This document shows, piece by piece, positions 1 through 5,301 of a stretch of 5,301 nucleotides of DNA. The DNA is taken from contig CAJQPD010000093.1 in NCBI GenBank assembly GCA_905480085.1, positions 1-5,301 on the forward strand. Reading direction: 5' to 3'. The position numbers and the translations under genes were made by a program. Positions within the stretch are counted from its first letter, which is position 1, and each line of letters starts with the position of its first letter. The stretch comes from an uncultured Acidimicrobiia bacterium (GTDB lineage: Bacteria; Actinomycetota; Acidimicrobiia; Spongiisociales; JAENVV01). A model generated the notes under the pieces. That model was not told the DNA's origin and ran no database searches. It saw nothing but the letters and a program-made list of their open reading frames with translations.

Positions 1-366
1 AGCATGCATCAGATTCGACACGAACGTGCCATGGTTTACCTGCCCATTGGGGCCTTCGACCGAGAAGGGGTGACACCCCGCGAAGGGATCAACTGTCTCT
101 GAATCGTCAAAAACCAGGCTCGGCGGTGCTTCAACGGAACTCTCGTCGGCGACGACAACGACCTCAAAGGTAATGGAGCCATCGTCTTCAAAGGTGTACA
201 CAATGTCCATGTCGGCGTCAATCATGCATTCGCCCTCGACCGCGAACATCAGAATGTGCTCGTCTTCGTCATAGACAGGTACGGGGTCCTCTTCGGCGAA
301 AGCCGGCAGCGCACCAACCATCACAACCGAAGCGACTACCGCCGCACTCAAAATCTTCTTCATCAT
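1..366 (-). CDS. Secreted acidic protein of unknown function, N-terminal 122 residues (3' end beyond window)
   Basis: The reading frame is open from ATG at 366 to the left edge with no stop, so the gene is partial at its C-terminus. It begins MMKKILSAAVVASVVMVGAL, a typical Sec signal peptide: two lysines, a hydrophobic core, then AFA at residues 22-24, giving probable cleavage after residue 24. The visible mature part (residues 25-122) is strongly acidic, starting EEDPVPVYDEDEH, and has beta-strand-like stretches such as ITFEVVVVAD. It has two cysteines (about residues 47 and 98) that could form a disulfide after export. The start is supported by GAGGAG 8 nt upstream; the second ATG (363) is a less well spaced alternative. 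The gene lies 120 bp downstream of the ABC exporter on the same strand, and with its own strong ribosome site it may be an independent unit. I do not recognise the family. Exported location is well supported; function is unknown. Confidence 0.8.
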   Translation of the reverse strand, partial: MMKKILSAAVVASVVMVGALPAFAEEDPVPVYDEDEHILMFAVEGECMIDADMDIVYTFEDDGSITFEVVVVADESSVEAPPSLVFDDSETVDPFAGCHPFSVEGPNGQVNHGTFVSNLMHA

Positions 367-374
367 CGTGGTTA

Positions 375-380
375 CTCCTC
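375..380 (-). promoter_or_regulatory. Ribosome binding site GAGGAG of the secreted protein
   Basis: On the minus strand GAGGAG lies 8 nt before ATG at 366 and 11 nt before the second ATG at 363. It is the strongest Shine-Dalgarno match in the window and favours the first ATG. The operon start on the right appears to lack one. Confidence 0.7.
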
Positions 381-438
381 ATTGGCGTCACCGGTTAAGT
401 AGCACCAGCGGCCGATGTGTTACACCGATCAACCAGCC

Positions 439-459
439 AACTTCACTATTAGTGGGGTT
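439..459. promoter_or_regulatory. Imperfect palindrome, possible operator upstream of the secreted protein gene
   Basis: The core CACTA-T-TAGTG (444-454) is a perfect 5+5 inverted repeat with one central base. Outside it three more pairs match (439-441 against 457-459) after two mismatches on each side, giving 8 of 10 paired positions over 21 bp. It sits 73-93 bp upstream of the ATG at 366 and 28-48 bp beyond the stop of the ABC gene. No T-run follows it on the minus strand, so an intrinsic terminator is unlikely; a protein-binding operator is possible. I see no convincing -35/-10 pair around it. Short palindromes also arise by chance, so this is tentative. Confidence 0.25.
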
Positions 460-486
460 ATCGACGCCGCACGAAGAAATCTTGAG

Positions 487-2280
487 TTACCGGGGGCCCT
501 CAGGTGGTGCCGTTCCCCCGGCGGCCTGCCAGACGGCGTTGAGACGAGCGTACGGGCCGTTGGCGGCAACCAGGTCGGCATGATGGCCCACTTCGACGAT
601 CTCGCCATCGTCCATCACCACCACCCGGTCGGCCCGCTCGGCCGTGGCCAGCCGATGGGCGATCACGATGGCCGTACGCCCCTCCAGCAAGGTTGCCAGA
701 GCCGCCTCGACGACCGCTTCTGTCTCAGGGTCCAGATTCGACGTTGCCTCGTCGAGGACGATCACACTCGGACCGGCGAGCAACGCCCGACCCAGGGCGA
801 CCAGTTGTCGCTCGCCAGATGAAAAGCGCGACCCCCGTTCGCGCACTTCGGTGTCGAGCTCTTCTGGAAGACTCCTTACCCAGTCGGCAATGCCCAGTGT
901 TTCGCACACCAACCAGATCTCGTCGTCGGTGGCATCCGGGCGGGCGTAGCGAATGTTGTCACGCAACGTGCCTGCAAATAGGAACCCTTCCTGGGGTACG
1001 AGTGATACCCCTCTGCGAAGGTCCTCGAAACTCACCGAAGAAAGCTCGACGTCGTCAAGGCGGATCGAGCCAGAAGACGGGTCGTAGAACCGCACTGCCA
1101 GCTTGGCGAATGTCGATTTACCCGAGCCCGTCTCACCCACAATCGCGATCCGCTCACCAGCCACGATGTCCAGGTCGATCCCCTTCAAGATGGGAACCGT
1201 CGGATCGTACGCGAAGTGAACCGACTCAAACGACAGCCTCCCCGCCACAGTTGGCAGATCGATGGGCGATGTCGGGGCAGGCACGGCCGGCTGCCGATCG
1301 AGGATGCCCAGGAGCTTCGACAGGGCCGCCAGGGCAGCCTGCAACAGGTTGTAGAGATTCGAAATCTGCACGATGGGCTCGAAGAACCAGTTCAGATACA
1401 GAAGAAACGCCACCAGCGCGCCGAACGTCATGTCACCGTCGAGTACCCGCTGGCCGCCGACGACCAGGATCAGTGCCAATCCTGCAGTTCGCAGAAAGTC
1501 GACGGCCGGAAAGTAGGCAGAAATGGCTTTGGCCGCCGCGATATTGGCGTCAAAGTAGCGCTCGTTGACCCGTCCGAATTCGATACGCTGACGCTGTTCC
1601 TGGGTGTAGGCCTGCACCACCCGAACACCCGATATTCCCTCTTGAATGGCCCCGAGCACCCGACCGATGTGCTCACGTACCTGCTCGTAAGCACGGTCCG
1701 CATAGATCCGGAACACGACCGATACAGCCAAAAGAACCGGCATGAGGGCCAGGACGGCCAGAGCCAACGACCCATCGATGAGGAACATGGCGATGGTGAC
1801 CCCGATCACCGTCAGAACAGAGGTGATGACGTTGATGGCCCCTTCCTTCACGAACTGAGTCAATGCCTCAATGTCGGACGTCAAGCGACTCACGAGCACT
1901 CCGGCCTTCGAGCGAGAGAAGAAGTCGACGTCGAGATCGATGAGGTGACGAAACGCCTGAACCCGAAGGTCCGCCAGGTACTTCTCCCCCACGCCCGAGA
2001 CCCAATACTGGGAGATCGCCTGGCTGATGTACTGAAGTACCAACGCACCAACAAACCACCAGACCGACCGAAAGAGAGCCTGGCGGTCGGCGACGCCAAC
2101 CGCGTCAAGACCCTGGCGTACGTAGGCAGGTCCAGCCAGCCTCATGACGGTGGCAATGATCGTGGCGACCAGGGCACCCATCGCCAACCAGCCCAGACCG
2201 GTCCCGTACGAAGCGGCCTTCTTCAACAGCTCCCCGGTTCCCTCCGAGCGCCCTTCCCCCGACCCGAACCTGGCGTACAT
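487..2280 (-). CDS. ABC exporter subunit 2 (type IV, ABCB-like half-transporter with consensus Walker B)
   Basis: This 597-residue half-transporter has the normal order and length: a six-helix membrane domain (helices near residues 30-52, 68-95, 146-168, 170-192, 255-279 and 285-312) and a C-terminal nucleotide-binding domain (about 348-585). Visible motifs are the A-loop Tyr in HFAYD (about 358), Walker A GETGSGKST (382-390), Q-loop Gln430, signature FSSGE (486-490) instead of LSGGQ, Walker B VIVLD followed by catalytic Glu511, D-loop SNLD (514-517) and H-loop His542. The degenerate signature combined with an intact catalytic Glu is the expected complement of subunit 1, so the two probably form one heterodimeric exporter in the cytoplasmic membrane. 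The start ATG shares one base with the upstream stop (TGATG) and has GAGGT 6 nt before it. The substrate (drug, lipid or peptide) cannot be deduced. The stop is TAA at 489-487. Confidence 0.93.
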   Translation of the reverse strand: MYARFGSGEGRSEGTGELLKKAASYGTGLGWLAMGALVATIIATVMRLAGPAYVRQGLDAVGVADRQALFRSVWWFVGALVLQYISQAISQYWVSGVGEKYLADLRVQAFRHLIDLDVDFFSRSKAGVLVSRLTSDIEALTQFVKEGAINVITSVLTVIGVTIAMFLIDGSLALAVLALMPVLLAVSVVFRIYADRAYEQVREHIGRVLGAIQEGISGVRVVQAYTQEQRQRIEFGRVNERYFDANIAAAKAISAYFPAVDFLRTAGLALILVVGGQRVLDGDMTFGALVAFLLYLNWFFEPIVQISNLYNLLQAALAALSKLLGILDRQPAVPAPTSPIDLPTVAGRLSFESVHFAYDPTVPILKGIDLDIVAGERIAIVGETGSGKSTFAKLAVRFYDPSSGSIRLDDVELSSVSFEDLRRGVSLVPQEGFLFAGTLRDNIRYARPDATDDEIWLVCETLGIADWVRSLPEELDTEVRERGSRFSSGERQLVALGRALLAGPSVIVLDEATSNLDPETEAVVEAALATLLEGRTAIVIAHRLATAERADRVVVMDDGEIVEVGHHADLVAANGPYARLNAVWQAAGGTAPPEGPR

Positions 2281-3155
2281 CAGACGACCTCGGAACTGGC
2301 AAGTACCGCCCCATAGCGGGGAATACGTTCGAGGAGGTCCATATGGGTCCCTGAGTCGACCACCTTGCCTTCTTCGATAAAGATCACCTGATCGGCGAGC
2401 AACAGGGTTGAGGGACGATGAGCGATGATGATGGTGGTTCGCCCGGCCATCACTGTCTTGAGGGCAACGCGGATCTCATCCTCGGTCACGGCGTCCACCG
2501 ACGAGGTGGCATCATCGAGAATGAGCACCCGGGGGTCGCGCAGGACGGCTCGCGCCAGTGCGATACGTTGCCGCTGGCCACCGGACAACGAATACCCCCG
2601 CTCCCCGATCATGGAGTCGTAGCCGTCCGCCGTCTCCGCGATGAATTCGTGCGCCTGAGCGAGTCGAGCCGCCAGCCGCACTTGCTCATCGGAGGCATCC
2701 GGATTGCCAAAGGCAATGTTGTCCCGAATGGAAGCCGAAAATAGGAAGGTTTCTTCGAACACAACCGCTACCTCGTTGCGGAGATCATCGAGCCTCACCG
2801 AGCGAACATCAACGCCGTCGAGCAGCACCTTGCCGCCAGTCACGTCATAGAACCGGGCCAGCAGGTAGGCAACGGTGGTCTTGCCCGAACCGGTAGCTCC
2901 GACAACTGCGACAGATCGCCCGCCGGGGACATGAAGGTCGAAGCCATCGAGTACCGGGGACCCGTCCGGATATTCGAAATGCACGTCAGAGAAACGAATG
3001 TCGCCCGGCCCGGGAGGTATGTCAACCGGTTGCTTGGGATCGGTGATCTCCGGGGCAGTTTTGAGAAGTTCAAGTACCCTCCCCCCGGCCGCCGAGGCCC
3101 GCGGAATTTCCGCGAAAAACCATCCGGTGAGCCTGAGCGGGAAATTGAGAATCAC
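2280..3155 (-). CDS. ABC exporter subunit 1, C-terminal part: end of TM6 plus nucleotide-binding domain (degenerate catalytic site)
   Basis: This 291-residue frame opens with GTG at 3155 and continues the exporter begun at 4015. Residues 1-16 (start ILNFPLRLTGWFF) are the second half of transmembrane helix 6, followed by the coupling segment AGGRVLELL and a complete nucleotide-binding domain. Motifs: A-loop Tyr62, Walker A GATGSGKTT (86-94), VFEET at 132-136 with Glu134 where the Q-loop Gln is expected, canonical LSGGQ (190-194), Walker B LILD with Asp215 in place of the catalytic Glu, D-loop SSVD (218-221) and H-loop His246. The Asp substitution is the hallmark of the degenerate subunit in heterodimeric exporters. 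A free protein starting at this GTG would begin inside a helix, so it is more likely the 3' half of a frameshifted gene than a gene of its own. No good ribosome site precedes the GTG; the nearest purine run (GGGGGAG, ending near 3178) is over 20 nt away. It ends in TGA overlapping the next ATG. Confidence 0.88.
   Translation of the reverse strand: MILNFPLRLTGWFFAEIPRASAAGGRVLELLKTAPEITDPKQPVDIPPGPGDIRFSDVHFEYPDGSPVLDGFDLHVPGGRSVAVVGATGSGKTTVAYLLARFYDVTGGKVLLDGVDVRSVRLDDLRNEVAVVFEETFLFSASIRDNIAFGNPDASDEQVRLAARLAQAHEFIAETADGYDSMIGERGYSLSGGQRQRIALARAVLRDPRVLILDDATSSVDAVTEDEIRVALKTVMAGRTTIIIAHRPSTLLLADQVIFIEEGKVVDSGTHMDLLERIPRYGAVLASSEVV
2287..2291 (-). promoter_or_regulatory. Ribosome binding site GAGGT of ABC subunit 2, inside the end of subunit 1
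   Basis: On the minus strand GAGGT lies 6 nt before the ATG at 2280, within the last codons of the upstream gene. Together with the TGATG stop/start overlap this points to translational coupling and near-equal synthesis of the two subunits, which suits a heterodimer. Confidence 0.6.
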
Positions 3156-3157
3156 AT
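3152..3157 (-). other. Frame break inside transmembrane helix 6 of ABC subunit 1 (ATGTGA)
   Basis: Reading the minus strand, the upstream frame ends TAC ATG TGA; the downstream frame resumes at GTG, one base back, overlapping as GTGA. Restoring one base (for example ATGTG to ATGGTG) gives EFYQFAEYMVILNFPLRL. This matches the spacing of the same helix in the sister subunit (AFLLYLNWFFEPI), with no residue missing or extra. There is no heptanucleotide slippery site here. A one-base deletion, biological or from sequencing, is the simplest explanation; stop/start reinitiation is the alternative. Confidence 0.85.
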
Positions 3158-4015
3158 GTATTCGGCAAACTGGTAGAACTCCCCCGGAGTCAGGGCGCCC
3201 TCGATTACCCGCAGCCCTCCCATGCCCAGGATCACGGCGGTCGCCAGCGGGGCCACCAGTTCGAAGAGGGGTATGAAGATTGCTCGATTCTTGATGAGTT
3301 CCATGGAGCGCTCATAGATACCAATCGCCGCCAGGTGCACCTTGGCCGTCTCCTGCGCCTCCTGACCGTAGGACTTGACTACCCGGATCCCACCGATGGC
3401 TTCAGCGATGACCGCCGTATTGTCGGCGAGCTTCTGTTGAACGTCTGTAGCGATGTCGATCACCCGACGGGCGTAGGTATTGGCGATATACAGGAGCAAC
3501 GGGATCGCCAGCGAGACGATCGCCCCCAACGTCACGTCGATCGAAAGCATGACGGCGACCACGACGACGAACATTGCCACGTTCGCAATCGTGATCGGCA
3601 GCATGGCATAGACGAGGCGGACCTGGGACAGGTCGCTGGAAGCCCGTGACATCAGCTCACCAGTTGGCGTCTCGTCGTGATAGGTGAACTCGAGCCTCTG
3701 GATATGCTCGAAGATCCGGTTTCTCAGGTCGGTCTCAGCCCGATACGACAAGAGGAAGGCAAAATAGCGCCGGCCACCGACCCCCAGCGCCTTGATAACC
3801 CCGGCTGCGAGGACCGCGCCAACCAGCGGGAACAACAATTCACGCCGATCCCCCTCGATGGCGCGATCGATCACCAACTTGGTGAGGTAGGGACCAACGA
3901 TGACCATGACCATCCACACGAAGGCCGACACGGTCGACAAGATTGCCTCGCGGCGGTAACCGACCAATAGCGAAAAGAGCAGCCGGATACCTCGCCGGGT
4001 TCCCGGATCAATCAT
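3152..4015 (-). CDS. ABC exporter subunit 1, N-terminal part: transmembrane domain truncated in TM6
   Basis: This 287-residue piece begins MIDPGTRRGIRLLFSLL and carries five complete transmembrane helices (near residues 24-46, 61-82, 137-158, 161-180 and 246-270) plus the first half of the sixth (about 277-287). Typical exporter features are RNRIFEHIQRLEF (intracellular loop 1), MSRASSDLSQVR, and GGIRVVKSYGQE before helix 5. It stops at TGA immediately before the frame that carries the rest of helix 6 and the ATPase domain; the two parts add up to 578 residues, normal for one half-transporter. I chose ATG at 4015 because it overlaps the upstream stop by 8 bases (ATGATTGA) and has a weak GGTGGG 5 nt ahead. 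The same frame is open to 4111, but that extension would lie inside the upstream gene and gives an arginine-rich, non-family sequence. As it stands this piece cannot hydrolyse ATP by itself. Confidence 0.88.
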   Translation of the reverse strand: MIDPGTRRGIRLLFSLLVGYRREAILSTVSAFVWMVMVIVGPYLTKLVIDRAIEGDRRELLFPLVGAVLAAGVIKALGVGGRRYFAFLLSYRAETDLRNRIFEHIQRLEFTYHDETPTGELMSRASSDLSQVRLVYAMLPITIANVAMFVVVVAVMLSIDVTLGAIVSLAIPLLLYIANTYARRVIDIATDVQQKLADNTAVIAEAIGGIRVVKSYGQEAQETAKVHLAAIGIYERSMELIKNRAIFIPLFELVAPLATAVILGMGGLRVIEGALTPGEFYQFAEYM

Positions 4016-4895
4016 CTTGGCCCACCATCTCGTGGTTCGGGCTCTCTCGTTGAGTAGCCCGGCGAGCCACCGCGGCCGCGATCGAGCCAGACACGATGAT
4101 GACGTAGGCAATCACGTAGAGCCAGATCAGCATGACCGCTACCGCCCCGAATATCGCAAGAGTCGTGGCACCTGATGCACCTGCCTGATCCAAATAGAAA
4201 CGAAAGCCGAGCGAGGCCACGACAATCCCGGTCGTTGACAGCAACGAAGCAAGCCACATACGAGGGAACCTCTGAGGAGGACCCCACCGGTAAAGAGCGG
4301 CCAGAAACAAGAAGAAGCAGAAGGCAGCTACCGGGACAGACGACCGGTTCCAGACCTCGACCGGCCAGTCGGCACCCACCAGACCATCCAGTCGCTCGGC
4401 AACCGTGGCACCGGCGACGACCAGCAACGAGGAAACCACCAGGGTCACTGCAATACCGGCGGTGAGCAATACGGACACCAGTTTGGCAACAATCCACGAC
4501 CGTCTCCCTTCCAACTCGGCGATCCTGGTGAGCACTTCTTGAATGGTGTGGATACCCCGCGACCCGAGCCACAGCGCCACGATCCCGGTTCCGGCGACCA
4601 CGAGTCCTTTGGCCTGATTCACTGACAGGGCGACGTCCTCAAGCACCCGACCGATGAACTGGACCGTATCGGAGGGAGCGATCCGACTCAAGGTTGCCAA
4701 GCTCTCGGCAAGGACCTCTTCTGAGCTACCGAACACCGAGGCAGCTACAACCACCGACGCCAAAGCAGGAACCAGGGCGAAGAAGAGGTTGTAGGCGATG
4801 GCGGCTGCCAGAACGGATGGTCCAGCCGCACCCAATCGGCGGAAGAATCGGACCGGAACAGACGAGTCCATCCGGTTTCGTAGAGTGGCAACCAT
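4008..4895 (-). CDS. YihY/BrkB (UPF0761) family inner-membrane protein
   Basis: This 295-residue membrane protein has the pattern of the YihY/BrkB family (historically mislabelled ribonuclease BN): a short basic N-terminus, the first helix with AAAIAYNLFFALVPAL (30-45), amphipathic segments up to about 90, further helices near 97-115, 137-162, 187-202 and 213-236, LYRWGPP at 201-207, FRFYLDQ at 231-237, and a final long helix GAVAVMLIWLYVIAYVIIVSG (250-270). Family proteins usually end that helix with a GAE-like motif; here it is SGS. The molecular function of the family is not firmly established; transport or envelope roles have been proposed. It is the first gene of the operon and overlaps the exporter by 8 bases, which suggests a linked membrane job. 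I prefer ATG at 4895 because a TAACCT box lies 7 nt before it; GTG at 4919 would add eight residues and has no ribosome site. An in-frame stop at 4928-4926 excludes anything longer. Confidence 0.88.
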   Translation of the reverse strand: MVATLRNRMDSSVPVRFFRRLGAAGPSVLAAAIAYNLFFALVPALASVVVAASVFGSSEEVLAESLATLSRIAPSDTVQFIGRVLEDVALSVNQAKGLVVAGTGIVALWLGSRGIHTIQEVLTRIAELEGRRSWIVAKLVSVLLTAGIAVTLVVSSLLVVAGATVAERLDGLVGADWPVEVWNRSSVPVAAFCFFLFLAALYRWGPPQRFPRMWLASLLSTTGIVVASLGFRFYLDQAGASGATTLAIFGAVAVMLIWLYVIAYVIIVSGSIAAAVARRATQRESPNHEMVGQDD

Positions 4896-4902
4896 GCCGG
4901 GC

Positions 4903-4929
4903 AGGTTAGGCGACAACACCCTGAATCAA
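4903..4929 (-). promoter_or_regulatory. Probable leaderless promoter of the YihY-ABC operon
   Basis: On the minus strand TAACCT (4908-4903) fits the actinobacterial -10 pattern TAnnnT and lies 7 nt before ATG 4895, so transcription would begin at or within a base of the start codon. TTGATT (4929-4924) is a plausible -35 box with a slightly short 15-nt spacer. No Shine-Dalgarno sequence precedes the ATG, which fits leaderless translation. If the GTG at 4919 were the real start, this box would fall inside the gene. Confidence 0.45.
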
Positions 4930-4941
4930 GCATCAGACGAC

Positions 4942-4947
4942 TAACTT
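4942..4947 (+). promoter_or_regulatory. Probable -10 box (TAACTT) of a leaderless promoter for the lipoprotein gene
   Basis: TAACTT fits TAnnnT and ends 6 nt before the ATG at 4954, so the predicted transcript starts at the A of the start codon. No Shine-Dalgarno motif is present upstream and no convincing -35 box is seen. The layout mirrors the opposite-strand TAACCT box; the two -10 boxes are separated by only 33 bp. Confidence 0.45.
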
Positions 4948-4953
4948 GCACCG

Positions 4954-5301
4954 ATGCGCTCGACATGGACATGGCTGCTAGTTCTCTTGCTAGCGGCGTG
5001 TGACTTTCTTGGGGATCCGTACCCGGACCGGCCACCCCCCGTTACGGGCGTTTCCGAAGTCGCTACCACCCTTGCCGTGCCTACGCCTCCGTCGCTCCCA
5101 CCGACCACAACTACGACAGTGCCACCGTCGGTATCGGTTGGTCGGCCCTGGGGGACCGTGAACGGCGTGCTGCAGTTCCGGGGAAATCCCCAACGCAACT
5201 ACTACGGGACCGGAACGATCCCGATGGCGCCTGACGTCATCTGGCGTTACCCGGACAAAGCCATGTGCTCCAACTCTTCGGTTGGCGAAGAAACCCGGCA
5301 A
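4954..5301 (+). CDS. Lipoprotein with Thr/Pro linker and start of a probable PQQ-like beta-propeller domain (3' end beyond window)
   Basis: The frame is open from ATG at 4954 to the right edge (116 codons, no stop), so only the N-terminus is visible. It starts MRSTWTWLLVLLLAACDF: a short signal peptide ending in the lipobox LAAC, with Cys16 as the lipidated residue, so the protein should be anchored to the outer face of the membrane. Residues about 26-65 form a disordered spacer rich in Pro and Thr (TPPSLPPTTTTTVPPS), common in actinobacterial surface proteins. From about residue 66 an ordered domain starts: GVLQFRGNPQRNYYGTG and then PDVIWRYP. The FRGN...R..YGTG...P.v.WR pattern resembles the first blade of PQQ-like (WD40-type) repeat proteins, but this is recognised from memory and from one blade only. 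It is transcribed divergently from the transporter operon. The export call is firm; the domain call is moderate. Confidence 0.82.
   Translation, partial: MRSTWTWLLVLLLAACDFLGDPYPDRPPPVTGVSEVATTLAVPTPPSLPPTTTTTVPPSVSVGRPWGTVNGVLQFRGNPQRNYYGTGTIPMAPDVIWRYPDKAMCSNSSVGEETRQ

Noticed and set aside
36..221. Minus-strand open frame of 61 codons at the left end
   Set aside because: It is in a different frame inside the secreted protein gene, which has a signal peptide and a strong ribosome site; the short frame has neither.
693..1568. Plus-strand open frame of 291 codons opposite the nucleotide-binding domain of subunit 2
   Set aside because: Arg/Pro/Ser-rich low-information translation antisense to conserved Walker and signature motifs; no ribosome site or family signature.
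1216..2316. Long plus-strand open frame (366 codons) opposite the second ABC gene
   Set aside because: It lies almost wholly antisense to a well-supported ABC exporter and its translation is rich in Arg, Gln, His and Asp with no domain or membrane pattern, as expected of an antisense shadow in GC-rich DNA.
3140..3170. Programmed -1 frameshift joining the two halves of ABC subunit 1
   Set aside because: No X XXY YYZ slippery heptamer is present at the junction (UACAUGUGAUU), and I see no obvious stimulatory stem; a simple one-base indel explains it better.
4016..4111. Longer N-terminus for ABC subunit 1 starting at 4111
   Set aside because: It would overlap the YihY gene by about 100 bases and add an Arg-rich segment unlike exporter N-termini; ATG 4015 gives a normal start.
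4977..4994. GCTAG...CTAGC inverted repeat in the lipoprotein gene
   Set aside because: It lies within the signal peptide codons for the Leu/Ala core; repeated CTA/CTT/GCG codons explain it and there is no T-run or regulatory context.
4990..5301. Minus-strand open frame of about 103 codons at the right end
   Set aside because: It is antisense to the lipoprotein gene, whose signal peptide, lipobox and linker make coherent sense; the minus-strand product is Arg/Gly-rich with no recognisable features.
1..5301. tRNA, rRNA, CRISPR array, insertion sequence or attachment site
   Set aside because: I found no cloverleaf-like sequence, no regularly spaced repeats, no transposase-like protein and no terminal inverted repeats; coding sequence occupies nearly the whole window.

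Overview
The window looks like a piece of an actinobacterial chromosome, most likely from the Acidimicrobiia or a related environmental lineage. The basis is moderately high GC, tightly overlapping genes, two starts that look leaderless (a TAnnnT box 6-7 nt before ATG), a Thr/Pro-rich linker behind a lipobox, and actinobacterial-style ABC exporter sequences. The lineage is inferred from gene content only; there is no rRNA or marker gene to confirm it.

Layout from left to right. (1) 1-366, minus strand: the first 122 codons of a small secreted, acidic protein with a clear signal peptide and a strong GAGGAG ribosome site; it runs off the left edge. (2) 367-486: a 120-bp intergenic gap with a short palindrome. 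(3) 487-4895 (or 4919), minus strand: a three-gene operon, transcribed right to left. It starts with a YihY/BrkB-type six-helix membrane protein, followed by ABC exporter subunit 1, then ABC exporter subunit 2. All junctions overlap by a few bases. (4) 4896-4953: a very compact divergent promoter region. (5) 4954-5301, plus strand: the start of a lipoprotein gene (lipobox, Thr/Pro linker, start of a probable PQQ-like beta-propeller domain) that runs off the right edge.

The two ABC proteins look like the two halves of a heterodimeric type IV (ABCB-like) exporter. Subunit 1 has a canonical LSGGQ signature but Asp in place of the catalytic Glu, and Glu in place of the Q-loop Gln. Subunit 2 has a canonical catalytic Glu but a degenerate signature (FSSGE). 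Combined in a head-to-tail dimer, this gives one complete and one degenerate ATP site, as in TM287/288, BmrCD and TAP. The substrate cannot be read from the sequence.

The main anomaly is that subunit 1 is split into two frames in the middle of its sixth transmembrane helix (3152-3157, overlap GTGA). Putting one base back gives a length-perfect 578-residue exporter. The break is therefore most simply a one-base deletion, real or a sequencing error; reinitiation producing a split transporter is the less likely alternative. I do not see a novel defence or mobile system here: no IS elements, CRISPR, tRNA or rRNA. The region reads as a cell-envelope transport module flanked by two poorly known exported proteins.
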